DNA of 64,000 bases, from contig CANLRB010000006.1 in the NCBI GenBank assembly GCA_947493455.1, positions 1 to 64,000 of the forward strand, given 5' to 3'. The notes beneath the pieces are model-generated. The model made no database searches. It was given only the letters and a program-made list of their open reading frames with translations, and was not told the DNA's origin. The stretch is from an uncultured Pseudoalteromonas sp. (GTDB lineage: Bacteria > Pseudomonadota > Gammaproteobacteria > Enterobacterales > Alteromonadaceae). Both the position numbers and the translations under genes were made by a program. Below are positions 38,544 to 47,556 of the stretch, in pieces (the stretch's first letter is position 1; every line of letters starts with the position of its first letter).

Positions 38544-40232
38544 CTAAATGCTGATTCGCTTGTAATTGCGATATTCTGGCAACCAATAATTTTTTTCAAT
38601 TTCTTGATGAATAGCCTCATCACTCAGTTCGAGTGCAAGTCCTTGCTCAATGGCTTTTTTGGCGACGGCAAAAGCAATTTCTTTAGAAAGTGATTCAATT
38701 TCAGTTAATGCTGGTAATAAGCTGCCCTTTCCCTCATTTGCTAAAGGTGACGCTTTAGCAAGAGTTTCACTAGCAACCATTAACATAGCATCCGATATGT
38801 GCTTTGCATTTACCGCAATTACGCCAAGTCCAATGCCTGGGAATATATAACTGTTGTTACACTGCGGAATAATATATTTGTTTCCATTATAGTCAACACT
38901 GTCAAACGGACTTCCCGTCGCGACAATCGCCTTGCCTTTAGTCCATTCAATAACATCTTTTGGATGTGCTTCAACTTGTTTAATTGGGTTACTTAACGGA
39001 AACACAATCGGGCGTTCGCAGCCTTGCGCCATGGCAGTAATCACCTGCTCCGTAAATAAACCAGGTTGACCCGATACTCCGATTAAAATATCCGGGTTAG
39101 CACAGTGCATCACATCAAGCAGCGATGCGTAGTCTCCGCTGTATTCCCAATTCACTATACTTTCTGGTGATTGGACGAGAGCTTGCTGGAAATCGCGTAA
39201 CCCAGTCATTCCATCAGTTAGCAAGCCAAAACGATCAACCATAAAGACTTGGCTGCGTGCAGTTGCATCATCAACGCCTTCGCTCACCATCTGAGCAATA
39301 ATCTGTTCAGCGATACCACAGCCCGCCGATCCTGCCCCAACAAAAACCACTTTTTGTTCTGACAGTTTTTCACCTTTAACGCGACACGCTGCTAACAAAG
39401 AGCCGACAGTGACCGAAGCGGTACCTTGAATGTCGTCGTTAAAACAACATATTTGGTCACGGTAACGTTTAAGTAACGGCATTGCATTTGGCTGTGCAAA
39501 ATCTTCAAATTGCAACATCACATTTGGCCAACGTCGTTTTACTGCATTAATAAATAAATAGAGGAATTCATCATATTCATCTTGACTAATGCGCTTATGG
39601 CGGCGCCCCATATACATTGGATCATCAAGCAGTTCTTGATTATTAGTACCCACATCAAGCATCACAGGTAATGTATAAGCTGGGCTTATTCCACCACATG
39701 CCGTATAAAGAGACAGCTTACCTATTGGAATGCCCATGCCACCAATACCTTGGTCGCCGAGGCCCAAAATACGTTCACCATCAGTAACAACAATCACTTT
39801 TACCTTGTTTTTGGTCGCATTTCTTAAAATATCGTCAATATTGTGGCGGTCTTCATACGAAATAAACAGACCGCGATTGCTACGATAAATATCGGAAAAA
39901 CGCTCGCAGGCCTCACCCACTGTCGGTGTATAAATAATTGGCATCATCTCTTCTAAATGATCACGTACCAATCTGAAAAATAACGTTTCATTGTTGTCAT
40001 GAATCGCACGCAAGTAAATATGTTTGTTGAGATTTTCACTAAAACTTGAGTACTGCTGATAACATCGCTCAACTTGTTCTTCAATAGTTTCATAGCGTGG
40101 CGGAAGTAACCCCGCGAGATTAAATTGCTCTCGCTCTTTTTCGGTGAATGCGCTGCCTTTATTTAGTAACGGAGTTTCGATTAGGGTTGGTCCCGCATAC
40201 GGGATATACAAATAGTTTGATTTTTTTGTCAT
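38544..40232 (-). CDS. maeA: NAD-dependent malic enzyme
   Basis: MaeA decarboxylates malate to pyruvate. From the ATG at 40232 ([15 protein letters not shown]) it has 562 residues, close to E. coli MaeA (565); AAGAG lies 5 bases upstream, while a longer frame would need a TTG at 40268. Motifs include [14 protein letters not shown], the NAD site [23 protein letters not shown] and PLSNP. It is monocistronic and convergent with the Tsx-like gene. Confidence 0.96.
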   Translation of the reverse strand: MTKKSNYLYIPYAGPTLIETPLLNKGSAFTEKEREQFNLAGLLPPRYETIEEQVERCYQQYSSFSENLNKHIYLRAIHDNNETLFFRLVRDHLEEMMPIIYTPTVGEACERFSDIYRSNRGLFISYEDRHNIDDILRNATKNKVKVIVVTDGERILGLGDQGIGGMGIPIGKLSLYTACGGISPAYTLPVMLDVGTNNQELLDDPMYMGRRHKRISQDEYDEFLYLFINAVKRRWPNVMLQFEDFAQPNAMPLLKRYRDQICCFNDDIQGTASVTVGSLLAACRVKGEKLSEQKVVFVGAGSAGCGIAEQIIAQMVSEGVDDATARSQVFMVDRFGLLTDGMTGLRDFQQALVQSPESIVNWEYSGDYASLLDVMHCANPDILIGVSGQPGLFTEQVITAMAQGCERPIVFPLSNPIKQVEAHPKDVIEWTKGKAIVATGSPFDSVDYNGNKYIIPQCNNSYIFPGIGLGVIAVNAKHISDAMLMVASETLAKASPLANEGKGSLLPALTEIESLSKEIAFAVAKKAIEQGLALELSDEAIHQEIEKNYWLPEYRNYKRISI

Positions 40233-40586
40233 TTTTACTCTTGGTGCGCTATAAAATGGTTTCTTCAATTAATTATTAAAGCTTTAATCTAAAAAGCAAT
40301 GTTTTCGCGATAAACAGCCTCAAAACAGCGTTGTCATTTTACCTTGCATGGCGCGTAATTTGCTATTGCTTTTAATAGAATTTATTACATTTTCATTATT
40401 TTAGATAATATAGGTTTATCTTCAGCGTTTTTAGCGTATACTGACCTCAGCTGGTAAAGAATACAGCAGATTTTTAGTGACGCCCGTTTGATTCCAAAAA
40501 GAAACTGACAGTTCGTTATTAATGGATGCTCTTGCCACATTAGGATTAGCATAAGCTGATCAGTTTAATTTTTTTTGGAGAATATT
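40233..40586 (+). promoter_or_regulatory. promoter and long leader of the cold-shock gene
   Basis: A -10 TATACT (40437-40442) with a weaker TTTATC (40415-40420) 16 bp upstream predicts a leader of about 135 nt. In the leader, AAACTGA (40502-40508) can pair with TCAGTTT (40560-40566), ending 8 bases before the GGAG ribosome site. Long structured leaders that act as thermosensors are typical of cspA-type genes. Confidence 0.5.
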
Positions 40587-40790
40587 ATGACTACAACTGG
40601 CCGCGTAAAATGGTTTGATGAGAAAAAAGGTTTTGGTTTCATCGAGCGTCAAGACGGCGACGACGTTTTTGTACACTTCCGTGCAATCGTTGGTGACGGT
40701 TTCAAAGTACTAACTGAAGGTCAAGAAGTTAGCTTTGAAGTTGAACAAGGTCAAAAAGGTGCACAAGCGGCTAACGTTCGCGTACTTTAA
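40587..40790 (+). CDS. cold-shock domain protein (CspA family)
   Basis: The 67-residue protein is a single cold-shock domain that binds single-stranded nucleic acid: RNP1 is KGFGFIE and RNP2 is VFVHF. The ATG at 40587 has GGAG 7 bases upstream; a TTG at 40575 overlaps that ribosome site. Codons are strongly biased toward frequent forms, as expected for high expression. It has a long leader and a strong terminator. Confidence 0.95.
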   Translation: MTTTGRVKWFDEKKGFGFIERQDGDDVFVHFRAIVGDGFKVLTEGQEVSFEVEQGQKGAQAANVRVL

Positions 40791-40803
40791 TTGATACTTT
40801 GTT

Positions 40804-40836
40804 AAAAAAAGGTCGCTTTTAGCGACCTTTTTTTAT
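40804..40836 (+). terminator. terminator of the cold-shock gene
   Basis: The stem AAAGGTCGCT/AGCGACCTTT with a 3-nt loop is followed by a T-run. A-runs on the left side may let it serve the convergent ggt gene too. Confidence 0.92.
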
Positions 40837-40842
40837 ACCTAA

Positions 40843-42600
40843 CTATTTACCAGCATTGGTATTACTTAAGTCAGACATAACAATCCCCTCTCTGCGCGGA
40901 TCTGCCCCGCCGAGAAGTTTTTCATTTTCAACAGAAATCGCATGTATTCCCGAGTTCAAATCCTTAATAGCGACTTGATGTCCTCGTTTTTCGAGCTGAC
41001 CTTTTAATGTTTCAAGCTCCGTGCCTTTTTCAAGCGTGGTGATATCATTTCGATTTGTCATATTGGCAAGTTCAATTGCATGCTGTGGGGTTAACTGCCA
41101 ATCAAGCATCGCGACTAATGTTTTTGTTACGTAGTTGATTATGCGGCTGCCACCGGGTGAACCAACAACATGCGATAGTGTCCCGTTTTCATTGAAAACC
41201 ATGACAGGGGCCATACTCGAACGAGGTCTTTTATTTGGTTCAACGCGATTCATCACCTCAGCACCGTTTTTTGTCGCTGACAATGCAAAATCAGTCAATT
41301 GATTGTTTAAGATATAACCGTTAACCATCACTGTTGAGCCAAACGCCATTTCAATTGATGACGTTAAGCTCACAGCATTACCTTCTTTATCAACAATTGA
41401 GATGTGACTCGTTGACGGTAATTCATAACTGTCGTCGTTTGCTACACGATAGCTCTCGAGGTCACCAGGTAGCGCTTTGCCCATATCTTTATTAGTGATA
41501 AGTGCCGAACGCGCACTTAAATACGATGGGTTTAGTAATTCTTTAGTAGGCACATCGTGAAAGTCTGGGTCTGTGATATAGAAATTTCTATCTGCAAATG
41601 CCAAACGTGATGCTTGAGAAATAATATGAAGTGCGTCAATTGAGTTTACGCCTAATTTATTCATATTAAATCGCTCGATTAATTTTAAAATTTGAAGAAC
41701 CGCAATGCCCCCTGAACTCGGAGGCGCCATTGAGCAGACATTGTGTTTACGATAATCAGTACAAATTGGCTCTCGTACTTTCGCTTGATACGACGCTAAA
41801 TCATCTAACGATAATAAACCAGGGGCGACGATAGAGCCTGACACGGCATCTACAATTTCTTTTGCATTATTCCCTTTATAAAACGCGTCAATTCCGTTTT
41901 TAGCTATGTCAGACAGTAAATTAGCTAACTCTGGGTTCTTTTTTACTGTGCCAGCTTTTAATGGCTCGCCATTTGGATAAAAATAGCGATTGATGCTCGG
42001 CAACTTAGTGAGCCCTGGATTGATACGCATTGATAGTAATTTTTCAAGTCTTGGTGACACGATAAAACCATTGCGAGACAGTGAAACAGCACGCTCAAAT
42101 AACGACGACCAGGGCAACTTACCGTGCTCAGAATGTGCCATTTTTAATGCTGCGAGTGCACCTGGTACACCCACAGAGCGTCCGCCAACTACCGCCTTAA
42201 TCCACGGATCCGCTTTGCCTGTTTGTGCGTTAATAAATAGATTTTCATGTGCTTTTTTAGGTGCCGTTTCACGGCCGTCAATCGTGATGAGTTTTTTGTC
42301 TTTATTGTTATAGTGAAGTAAAAATAAGCCACCACCGATACCTGATGATTGCGGTTCAACCAAGGTCAATACCAACTGCACCGCAATTGCGGCATCAACA
42401 GCACTGCCGCCGCGACGCAAAATATCATTGCCAGCGGCAACGGCATACGGATTTGCAGCAGCAACCATGTAATCAGTACCAGAGACTACTTGTTTTTGTT
42501 CTAGACCGGTTGCGGCTTCTGGCTCACGTACTTCAATAGCAGCGCTTACACTTTGCGTTACAAACAACAAACCGACGACAATTTTACTTAATTTAAACAT
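40843..42600 (-). CDS. ggt: gamma-glutamyltransferase
   Basis: GGT is a periplasmic Ntn-hydrolase that cleaves glutathione and other gamma-glutamyl compounds. The 585-residue precursor has a signal peptide (1-20), the large-subunit motif GIGGGLFLLHY, and autoprocessing before Thr397 in PSTSHISIVD, the catalytic residue of the small subunit. Substrate motifs LNNQLTDF and PGGSRI follow. Monocistronic. Confidence 0.95.
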   Translation of the reverse strand: MFKLSKIVVGLLFVTQSVSAAIEVREPEAATGLEQKQVVSGTDYMVAAANPYAVAAGNDILRRGGSAVDAAIAVQLVLTLVEPQSSGIGGGLFLLHYNNKDKKLITIDGRETAPKKAHENLFINAQTGKADPWIKAVVGGRSVGVPGALAALKMAHSEHGKLPWSSLFERAVSLSRNGFIVSPRLEKLLSMRINPGLTKLPSINRYFYPNGEPLKAGTVKKNPELANLLSDIAKNGIDAFYKGNNAKEIVDAVSGSIVAPGLLSLDDLASYQAKVREPICTDYRKHNVCSMAPPSSGGIAVLQILKLIERFNMNKLGVNSIDALHIISQASRLAFADRNFYITDPDFHDVPTKELLNPSYLSARSALITNKDMGKALPGDLESYRVANDDSYELPSTSHISIVDKEGNAVSLTSSIEMAFGSTVMVNGYILNNQLTDFALSATKNGAEVMNRVEPNKRPRSSMAPVMVFNENGTLSHVVGSPGGSRIINYVTKTLVAMLDWQLTPQHAIELANMTNRNDITTLEKGTELETLKGQLEKRGHQVAIKDLNSGIHAISVENEKLLGGADPRREGIVMSDLSNTNAGK

Positions 42601-42667
42601 ACCTACGATGGCTTAAAATTATGTTAACCTACACATAAACAATACAATAACATATTAATATTAAAAG

Positions 42668-43249
42668 ATGTTCAATTTACCCATTCAATCCAAACATATT
42701 ACAGGCCCACTCATCGTAATGGCGTTATGCCTTATCATTGCGCTACTCGGTCTCAATGATTTTTTGCAATACGAGCGTGAGCTGATTCGGCAAGGCGAAG
42801 TCTGGCGTCTATTAACAGGCCATTTTACGCATTCTAATTATTTTCATCTGCTGTTAAATTGCGGTGGTATTGTGTTAATTTGGGCGCTTCATGGTGAATA
42901 CTATACACGCGGTCAATATCTAGCCTACTTGGCAATCTTAAGCCTTTATTCGAGTGCTGCACTCTATATTTTTTACGGTCAAAATGAGATTTACCATGGT
43001 CTCAGCGGTATTTTGCACGGGGTCATCATTATTGGCGCATTAATTGATTGCGAAAAAAAATATAAAACAGGCTACCTGCTATTTATTGGGGTGTGGTTAA
43101 AGATCATCTGGGAGCAGTACAGTGGGCCCGACCCACAAATTGGCGAATTGATTGATGCCCGTGTCGCGACAGAAGCCCACCTAATTGGCGTCATCGCGGG
43201 AATTTTGGTTTATGCCAAAATTAAACTTAAGCAACTTAATGAACAATAG
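42668..43249 (+). CDS. rrtA: rhombosortase (rhomboid-type GlyGly-CTERM protease)
   Basis: The 193-residue protein has about six membrane helices and rhomboid motifs: GHFTHSNYFHLLLN in the second helix, the catalytic Ser113 in HGLSGILHG and His171 in EAHLIG. The short length and the LSGxLHG motif match rhombosortase, which removes GlyGly-CTERM tails from exported proteins in Vibrio and Shewanella. None of the proteins in this window ends in such a tail. It is divergent from ggt and has its own terminator. Confidence 0.82.
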   Translation: MFNLPIQSKHITGPLIVMALCLIIALLGLNDFLQYERELIRQGEVWRLLTGHFTHSNYFHLLLNCGGIVLIWALHGEYYTRGQYLAYLAILSLYSSAALYIFYGQNEIYHGLSGILHGVIIIGALIDCEKKYKTGYLLFIGVWLKIIWEQYSGPDPQIGELIDARVATEAHLIGVIAGILVYAKIKLKQLNEQ

Positions 43250-43251
43250 AA

Positions 43252-43275
43252 AAGGCCCGATTACGGGCCTTATTT
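43252..43275. terminator. terminator between rrtA and the S9 peptidase gene
   Basis: The stem AAGGCCCG/CGGGCCTT with an ATTA loop is followed by ATTTATTT. It lies between convergent genes. Confidence 0.8.
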
Positions 43276-43292
43276 ATTTGTAATTCGCAATG

Positions 43293-45755
43293 TTATAAAT
43301 TTTCTTCGAATAGCTTGAATATACGACGATACTCATCAAGCCAACTTGATGGCTGTTTAAAGCCATGGGGCTCGACCGGGTATATCGCGGTTTCAAAATC
43401 TTCTTTCTCTAGTTCAATAAAGCGCTGTACTAAACGCACAACATCTTGGAAGAACACGTTGTCATCAATCATTGGTGCATTGATCAGCAGCGGTTTTTTC
43501 AGTCCTTCAGCAAAATAAATCGGTGAACTGCGCTCGTAAGCGATAGGGTCCACATCAGGGTGATTTAAAATGTTTGACGTATACGGTGCGTTATAGTGTG
43601 CCCAATCTGAAACAGGGCGAAGTGCCGCACCCGCTTGAAATAGTTCAGGCTCTTTAAAGAGCGCCATAAACGTCATAAATCCGCCGTAAGAACCACCGTA
43701 CGTTCCAACTCGGTTCACGTCAACATTAACGTTCTCGCCTAACCATTTCACACCGTCGGCTAAGTCTTGCACTTCAGGTGTGCCCATTTGACGATAAATT
43801 GCAGTACGCCAATCTCGCCCGTACCCTTTCGATGCACGATAATCCATATCCATCACAACATAGCCTTTTTGGGCTAACATTGAGTGAAACATAAATTCTC
43901 TAAAATAGCCGGACCAACCTAAATGAGAGTTTTGTAAATAACCGGCACCATGATTAAAGATAACGGCCTTGCGGCTTTTACCCGTTTCGCCTTCGACATA
44001 ATCACTTGGGTAATACACTTTGGCGTAAATAGGCTGCTCAGTGTGGCTTGACGGTACAGCGACTACTTTTGGCGCAACGAGTTGCGTACTTAAAAATTGC
44101 TTCGTTACAGTATTTGTCAACTGCTTAAAAGCTGTACCATCAACATTAGCAACAAATAACTCTGGCGGCGTACCAAGCTTTGAATGGGTTAAGAGTAACT
44201 TTTGCTCATTCGGGCTTAATTGGTAGTCGGTCATACCATCTAAGTCAGTCAGGGCAATATGCTCACCCGTATCTAGATTTAACTGGTAAATCTCATACAC
44301 ACCTGGATGTTTTTTATTTGCTTTGTAAAATAGAGAATTACTATTTTTTGCACGGGTTAAGTTTGATACAACAAACCTGCCCTGCTCCTGCAATACCGGA
44401 TTTTCACCACTTGTTTTGGTATATATATGACTGTAACCAGACTGCTCCGACAAGAAATATAAACTTTGATTGTCATTCAACCAACCAAAATCATTGTACG
44501 TATAATTGACCCATGCATCATCGTGAAGACGGTGTTGGCTAATTAGTTTATTACTATCAAAATCAACGGTTGCTATCCAGCGGTCTTTGTTGTCCCACGC
44601 TTCTAGCATAATCGCGACACGCTCACCATTATCTGACCACTGTATTGGACTTTGAGCCCAGCCCCAGTCCATCATTAAGTTAATATCACGTGGCGTTTTT
44701 TCTGATTTATACGTTTTTCCATCACGCGCATAGTTTTCTTTTTTAACAGTCGCCAAAACATCTTCATCAAAGCCGGGTAATGTTTCAAAACCAAGTGTTG
44801 ATTGCTGTTTTGTTTTAAGGTCGATATAGACAACTGATGAACCCGTAGACTTTGCATCCGCGACACGCCTACGCACTTTTTCAGCGACGATTTCGCCATT
44901 TTGTCCTATGTAGTTAGGCATAATATCGCCTTCACCACGCCAAGACTGGCGTTTGGTCGTCACGACTATAAGTTGTTTGCCATTTGGTGATAATTCCGCT
45001 CGTACGATGCGCTGTCCTTTACCTAAATAGTATGGTGCATCAGCTAGCGAGCCATTTTGCTCTTGTAAAGCGCTTGTTTGAGCATGCTTGTCTTTCTTAT
45101 TTTTGTGCATCAATGCAACATAGTCGATCAGCTTATGCTGCTCTTTCGCTATATAACTCGATGGTTCTTTAATTCCTTTAGGCTTGTCACTGAGTTTCAA
45201 TGCAACAAGTTGATTGGTAAGCCCTGTCGTTACATCAATCGTATAGAACGTATTATTACTGCGAAAACTTAATAAATCGTTAGTTAAGAATTTTAGCTGA
45301 CTGGCGCGCTCGGAACTGCGCGTCAATTGCTTGAGTCCTTGCTCGCTTTTAACAAAGATATTTCCCTTAAACACGTATGCTTGGTATTTACCATTGTTGC
45401 TAACTGCATGTGCTTTAGCGCCAAGTGCATGGTGCTCTTTCAGTGGGACTATTTGACTATTGCCCGCAAGGTCAACTTGAAAAGTATCTCGTATTTCATT
45501 ACCCAACTGCTTTTGTTTATAAACAATATTGTTCGAATCTAGCGACCAATAGGCCGCCTCTGCTTGACGGCCTATCCAATCTGGATGTGCCATTGCTTGT
45601 TCAAGGGTAATATTTTGCGTGCCGTGATTCACGACAGTTTCTTTTACGCTATCGATAGTTAATAACGATTCAGTAGATTCTTGAGTTGTTGATTTACACC
45701 CAGCCATCGCAAAAACAGAGGCAATAGCGAGCGCGAGTAAGGATTTATTTTTCAT
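43293..45755 (-). CDS. S9-family prolyl oligopeptidase-like lipoprotein
   Basis: The 820-residue precursor has a lipobox AMAGC (Cys20), an N-terminal eight-bladed propeller (about 60-540) of the DPP IV type and a C-terminal alpha/beta-hydrolase domain. The catalytic Ser689 lies in GGSYGG, with Asp in MIDDN and His in EPHGF. It is probably a dipeptidyl or tripeptidyl peptidase acting at the outer membrane. The leader on its side has a possible structured RNA and terminator (45881-45976). Confidence 0.9.
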   Translation of the reverse strand: MKNKSLLALAIASVFAMAGCKSTTQESTESLLTIDSVKETVVNHGTQNITLEQAMAHPDWIGRQAEAAYWSLDSNNIVYKQKQLGNEIRDTFQVDLAGNSQIVPLKEHHALGAKAHAVSNNGKYQAYVFKGNIFVKSEQGLKQLTRSSERASQLKFLTNDLLSFRSNNTFYTIDVTTGLTNQLVALKLSDKPKGIKEPSSYIAKEQHKLIDYVALMHKNKKDKHAQTSALQEQNGSLADAPYYLGKGQRIVRAELSPNGKQLIVVTTKRQSWRGEGDIMPNYIGQNGEIVAEKVRRRVADAKSTGSSVVYIDLKTKQQSTLGFETLPGFDEDVLATVKKENYARDGKTYKSEKTPRDINLMMDWGWAQSPIQWSDNGERVAIMLEAWDNKDRWIATVDFDSNKLISQHRLHDDAWVNYTYNDFGWLNDNQSLYFLSEQSGYSHIYTKTSGENPVLQEQGRFVVSNLTRAKNSNSLFYKANKKHPGVYEIYQLNLDTGEHIALTDLDGMTDYQLSPNEQKLLLTHSKLGTPPELFVANVDGTAFKQLTNTVTKQFLSTQLVAPKVVAVPSSHTEQPIYAKVYYPSDYVEGETGKSRKAVIFNHGAGYLQNSHLGWSGYFREFMFHSMLAQKGYVVMDMDYRASKGYGRDWRTAIYRQMGTPEVQDLADGVKWLGENVNVDVNRVGTYGGSYGGFMTFMALFKEPELFQAGAALRPVSDWAHYNAPYTSNILNHPDVDPIAYERSSPIYFAEGLKKPLLINAPMIDDNVFFQDVVRLVQRFIELEKEDFETAIYPVEPHGFKQPSSWLDEYRRIFKLFEENL

Positions 45756-45880
45756 GACAAAATCTTTATATTTTAATATCTCAGTTATTTAACCAAAGCA
45801 TCGCGTTAAATAAAATAGCGTTTATCTTTTTATTTTGTTACTTAACCGTACTCAAAAATAGCAAACAAAAATAATATACA

Positions 45881-45905
45881 AAAAAAGGCCAACAAGGTGT
45901 TGGCC
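45881..45905 (-). terminator. terminator or attenuator upstream of the S9 peptidase gene
   Basis: On the minus strand, GGCCAACA/TGTTGGCC with a 3-nt loop is followed by seven Ts. It lies 126 bp before the S9 peptidase start, so it could attenuate that gene, end a small RNA, or stop transcripts of the upstream leftward unit. Confidence 0.7.
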
Positions 45906-45914
45906 GAATACTCT

Positions 45915-45976
45915 GCGCTAGCAATTTAGGTCAAGATAAATACCTAAGTACTTATCTTATATAAATAGACTAGCGC
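45915..45976 (-). other. nested, pseudoknot-capable inverted repeats
   Basis: An outer 7-bp stem (GCGCTAG 45915-45921 with CTAGCGC 45970-45976) encloses two crossing stems: TTAGGT (45926-45931) with ACCTAA (45942-45947), and AAGATAA (45933-45939) with TTATCTT (45952-45958). They are either mutually exclusive or form an H-type pseudoknot. It lies directly before the terminator at 45881-45905 on the minus strand. Confidence 0.4.
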
Positions 45977-46111
45977 CCTTAAAAATAGTTCAAAAAACAA
46001 TCAATATTTTTACTCTATTTTATTTATTTCTCAAAACCCATTGTTTGCACTAGGCTTATAATCAATGAACATCAAATAACTTAAGCGTTAGAAATTTTTT
46101 GTGAGCTCGGT

Positions 46112-46396
46112 ATGCAATCATTTAAAATTAAGATATACGATGGAAAGTCAACGCATAGCCCTTTGAAGTGGGATAAATCAGGGGTCAATGATGAATGGAA
46201 AAAGTTCAGCACCTTTTACTATGACGGCAACGACAGCGTTGTATCACTCGAGCTTGATCACATTTGGAATCATGTTGTGTCTAATCAACTTCCTGAATAT
46301 CAAACACAACACACATCAACCGAGGAAATTGGTCAATATCCCAAACTGAGCTACATTGAACGCACGTTTACTATCCATATTACCGCGATATATTAA
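46112..46396 (+). CDS. small hypothetical protein
   Basis: A 94-residue soluble protein rich in aromatic and charged residues with several predicted strands (FKIKIYDG, FSTFYYDG, ERTFTIHIT). No family is recognised. A weak GAGCTCGG stretch precedes the ATG. Its last 4 bases overlap the end of the convergent nuclease gene. The region is AT-rich, so the gene is plausible but not certain. Confidence 0.5.
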   Translation: MQSFKIKIYDGKSTHSPLKWDKSGVNDEWKKFSTFYYDGNDSVVSLELDHIWNHVVSNQLPEYQTQHTSTEEIGQYPKLSYIERTFTIHITAIY

Positions 46397-47556
46397 TTTT
46401 CTATCTTGATATCCAGCCAAACAAGCCGATGGTCGGAGCTTGCTTTTCGGTTTTCAATCAACCGATAAAGCGGGCTTTGTTTCACAGGCCAAAACACGCC
46501 AGAGTCGATTACTGAAATACCATATTTTGAAGGCAGTACGTAATCCACCCTCGCTTGCCATGAAGCCGTATAGCGATTGGCATATTTTACGTTACTGTTT
46601 GACTGCCGTGCACCGTCACTCACAGGGATCGCGTTACTATTTATGTAATCAGAGCGTGTTAATTGCTCGATAACGCCGTCTCGGTATTTGTCACCGATAT
46701 CAGCCGCATTTAAATCACCTGCGACGACAAAACGTGTATTGGCAACCAACCCACCCTTCATACTATTGTCATCGTATATGTATCCACTTTTATTTGGGTT
46801 GATATAGTCAGCGACTAATCTTATTTCGTCGGCATTTCGTTTGCCATTTCTGTCTTCTGGCCCGTCAAACACCGGCGGCGTTGGGTGTAATGCTAACAGA
46901 TGTAAGGTTTTACCATTGACTTCAACGGGCACATCCCAATGCGATTTGGAACTTAAGCGAAGTGCTTTCCATTCGTCGTCGGTATAGTAAGACTTACCGT
47001 TAAGCATTGGCTTTTTTGCATTCGGCATATCATGCCATTTGAAATATTGCAGTGTTCTTATCGCACTCTCGTTAATGGGGTATTTTGATAAAATAGCCAT
47101 GCCGTAATGGCCTGGATAAAACCCAAATCCAAATGCATCATTTTTTACCCCACTTGCGACACCGTCGTTATCAAGATCGTATTTGGTTGCAACTCCGGTA
47201 TTTACCGGTGCGACAAAAGAGTATTGATAGTTGATTGGAGTCTGTTGGTTGTGTGAAACCGCTAAGTAGTTTTTAACAAATAGGTCGACGCCTTTTCTCT
47301 TATCCTCAATAAAATCGAATTCATTAAGCAAGATAATATCTGGCGCAGTCCGCTGAATTATTTCCGCAATATTTTTAATCTGTTGATGCTCGCCGGATGC
47401 CAGTAACTCCGTTAAAATTTGTGCATTTACGTTCTCTCCTTGCTTCGTATAATTCGTTGCATCCATACTGACATTAAAGGTTGCAATACGCAGCTCAGTT
47501 GCAAACAACGGGCTTTGCATGAGTAATAACGCTAACAAAGCATTTTTTAGTTTCAT
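46393..47556 (-). CDS. secreted endonuclease/exonuclease/phosphatase-family protein
   Basis: The 387-residue precursor starts at the ATG at 47556, with a signal peptide (about 1-19, ending LFA). The EEP fold motifs are present: ATFNVSM near the N-terminus, LLNEFDF (metal-binding Glu), LLALHPTPP, GDLNAADIG and the C-terminal SSDHRLVWLDI. It is probably a secreted nuclease or phosphatase. The ATG overlaps the yeiH stop (ATGA), so the two are translationally coupled. A longer frame back to 47736 runs inside yeiH and is rejected. Confidence 0.88.
   Translation of the reverse strand: MKLKNALLALLLMQSPLFATELRIATFNVSMDATNYTKQGENVNAQILTELLASGEHQQIKNIAEIIQRTAPDIILLNEFDFIEDKRKGVDLFVKNYLAVSHNQQTPINYQYSFVAPVNTGVATKYDLDNDGVASGVKNDAFGFGFYPGHYGMAILSKYPINESAIRTLQYFKWHDMPNAKKPMLNGKSYYTDDEWKALRLSSKSHWDVPVEVNGKTLHLLALHPTPPVFDGPEDRNGKRNADEIRLVADYINPNKSGYIYDDNSMKGGLVANTRFVVAGDLNAADIGDKYRDGVIEQLTRSDYINSNAIPVSDGARQSNSNVKYANRYTASWQARVDYVLPSKYGISVIDSGVFWPVKQSPLYRLIENRKASSDHRLVWLDIKIEN

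Larger units (their letters stand above)
45756..46111. other. 356-bp gap with structured elements
   Basis: The gap divides the leftward S9 peptidase gene from a rightward hypothetical gene. It holds a minus-strand terminator hairpin (45881-45905) and a set of inverted repeats (45915-45976) described separately. I found no protein gene. Confidence 0.5.
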
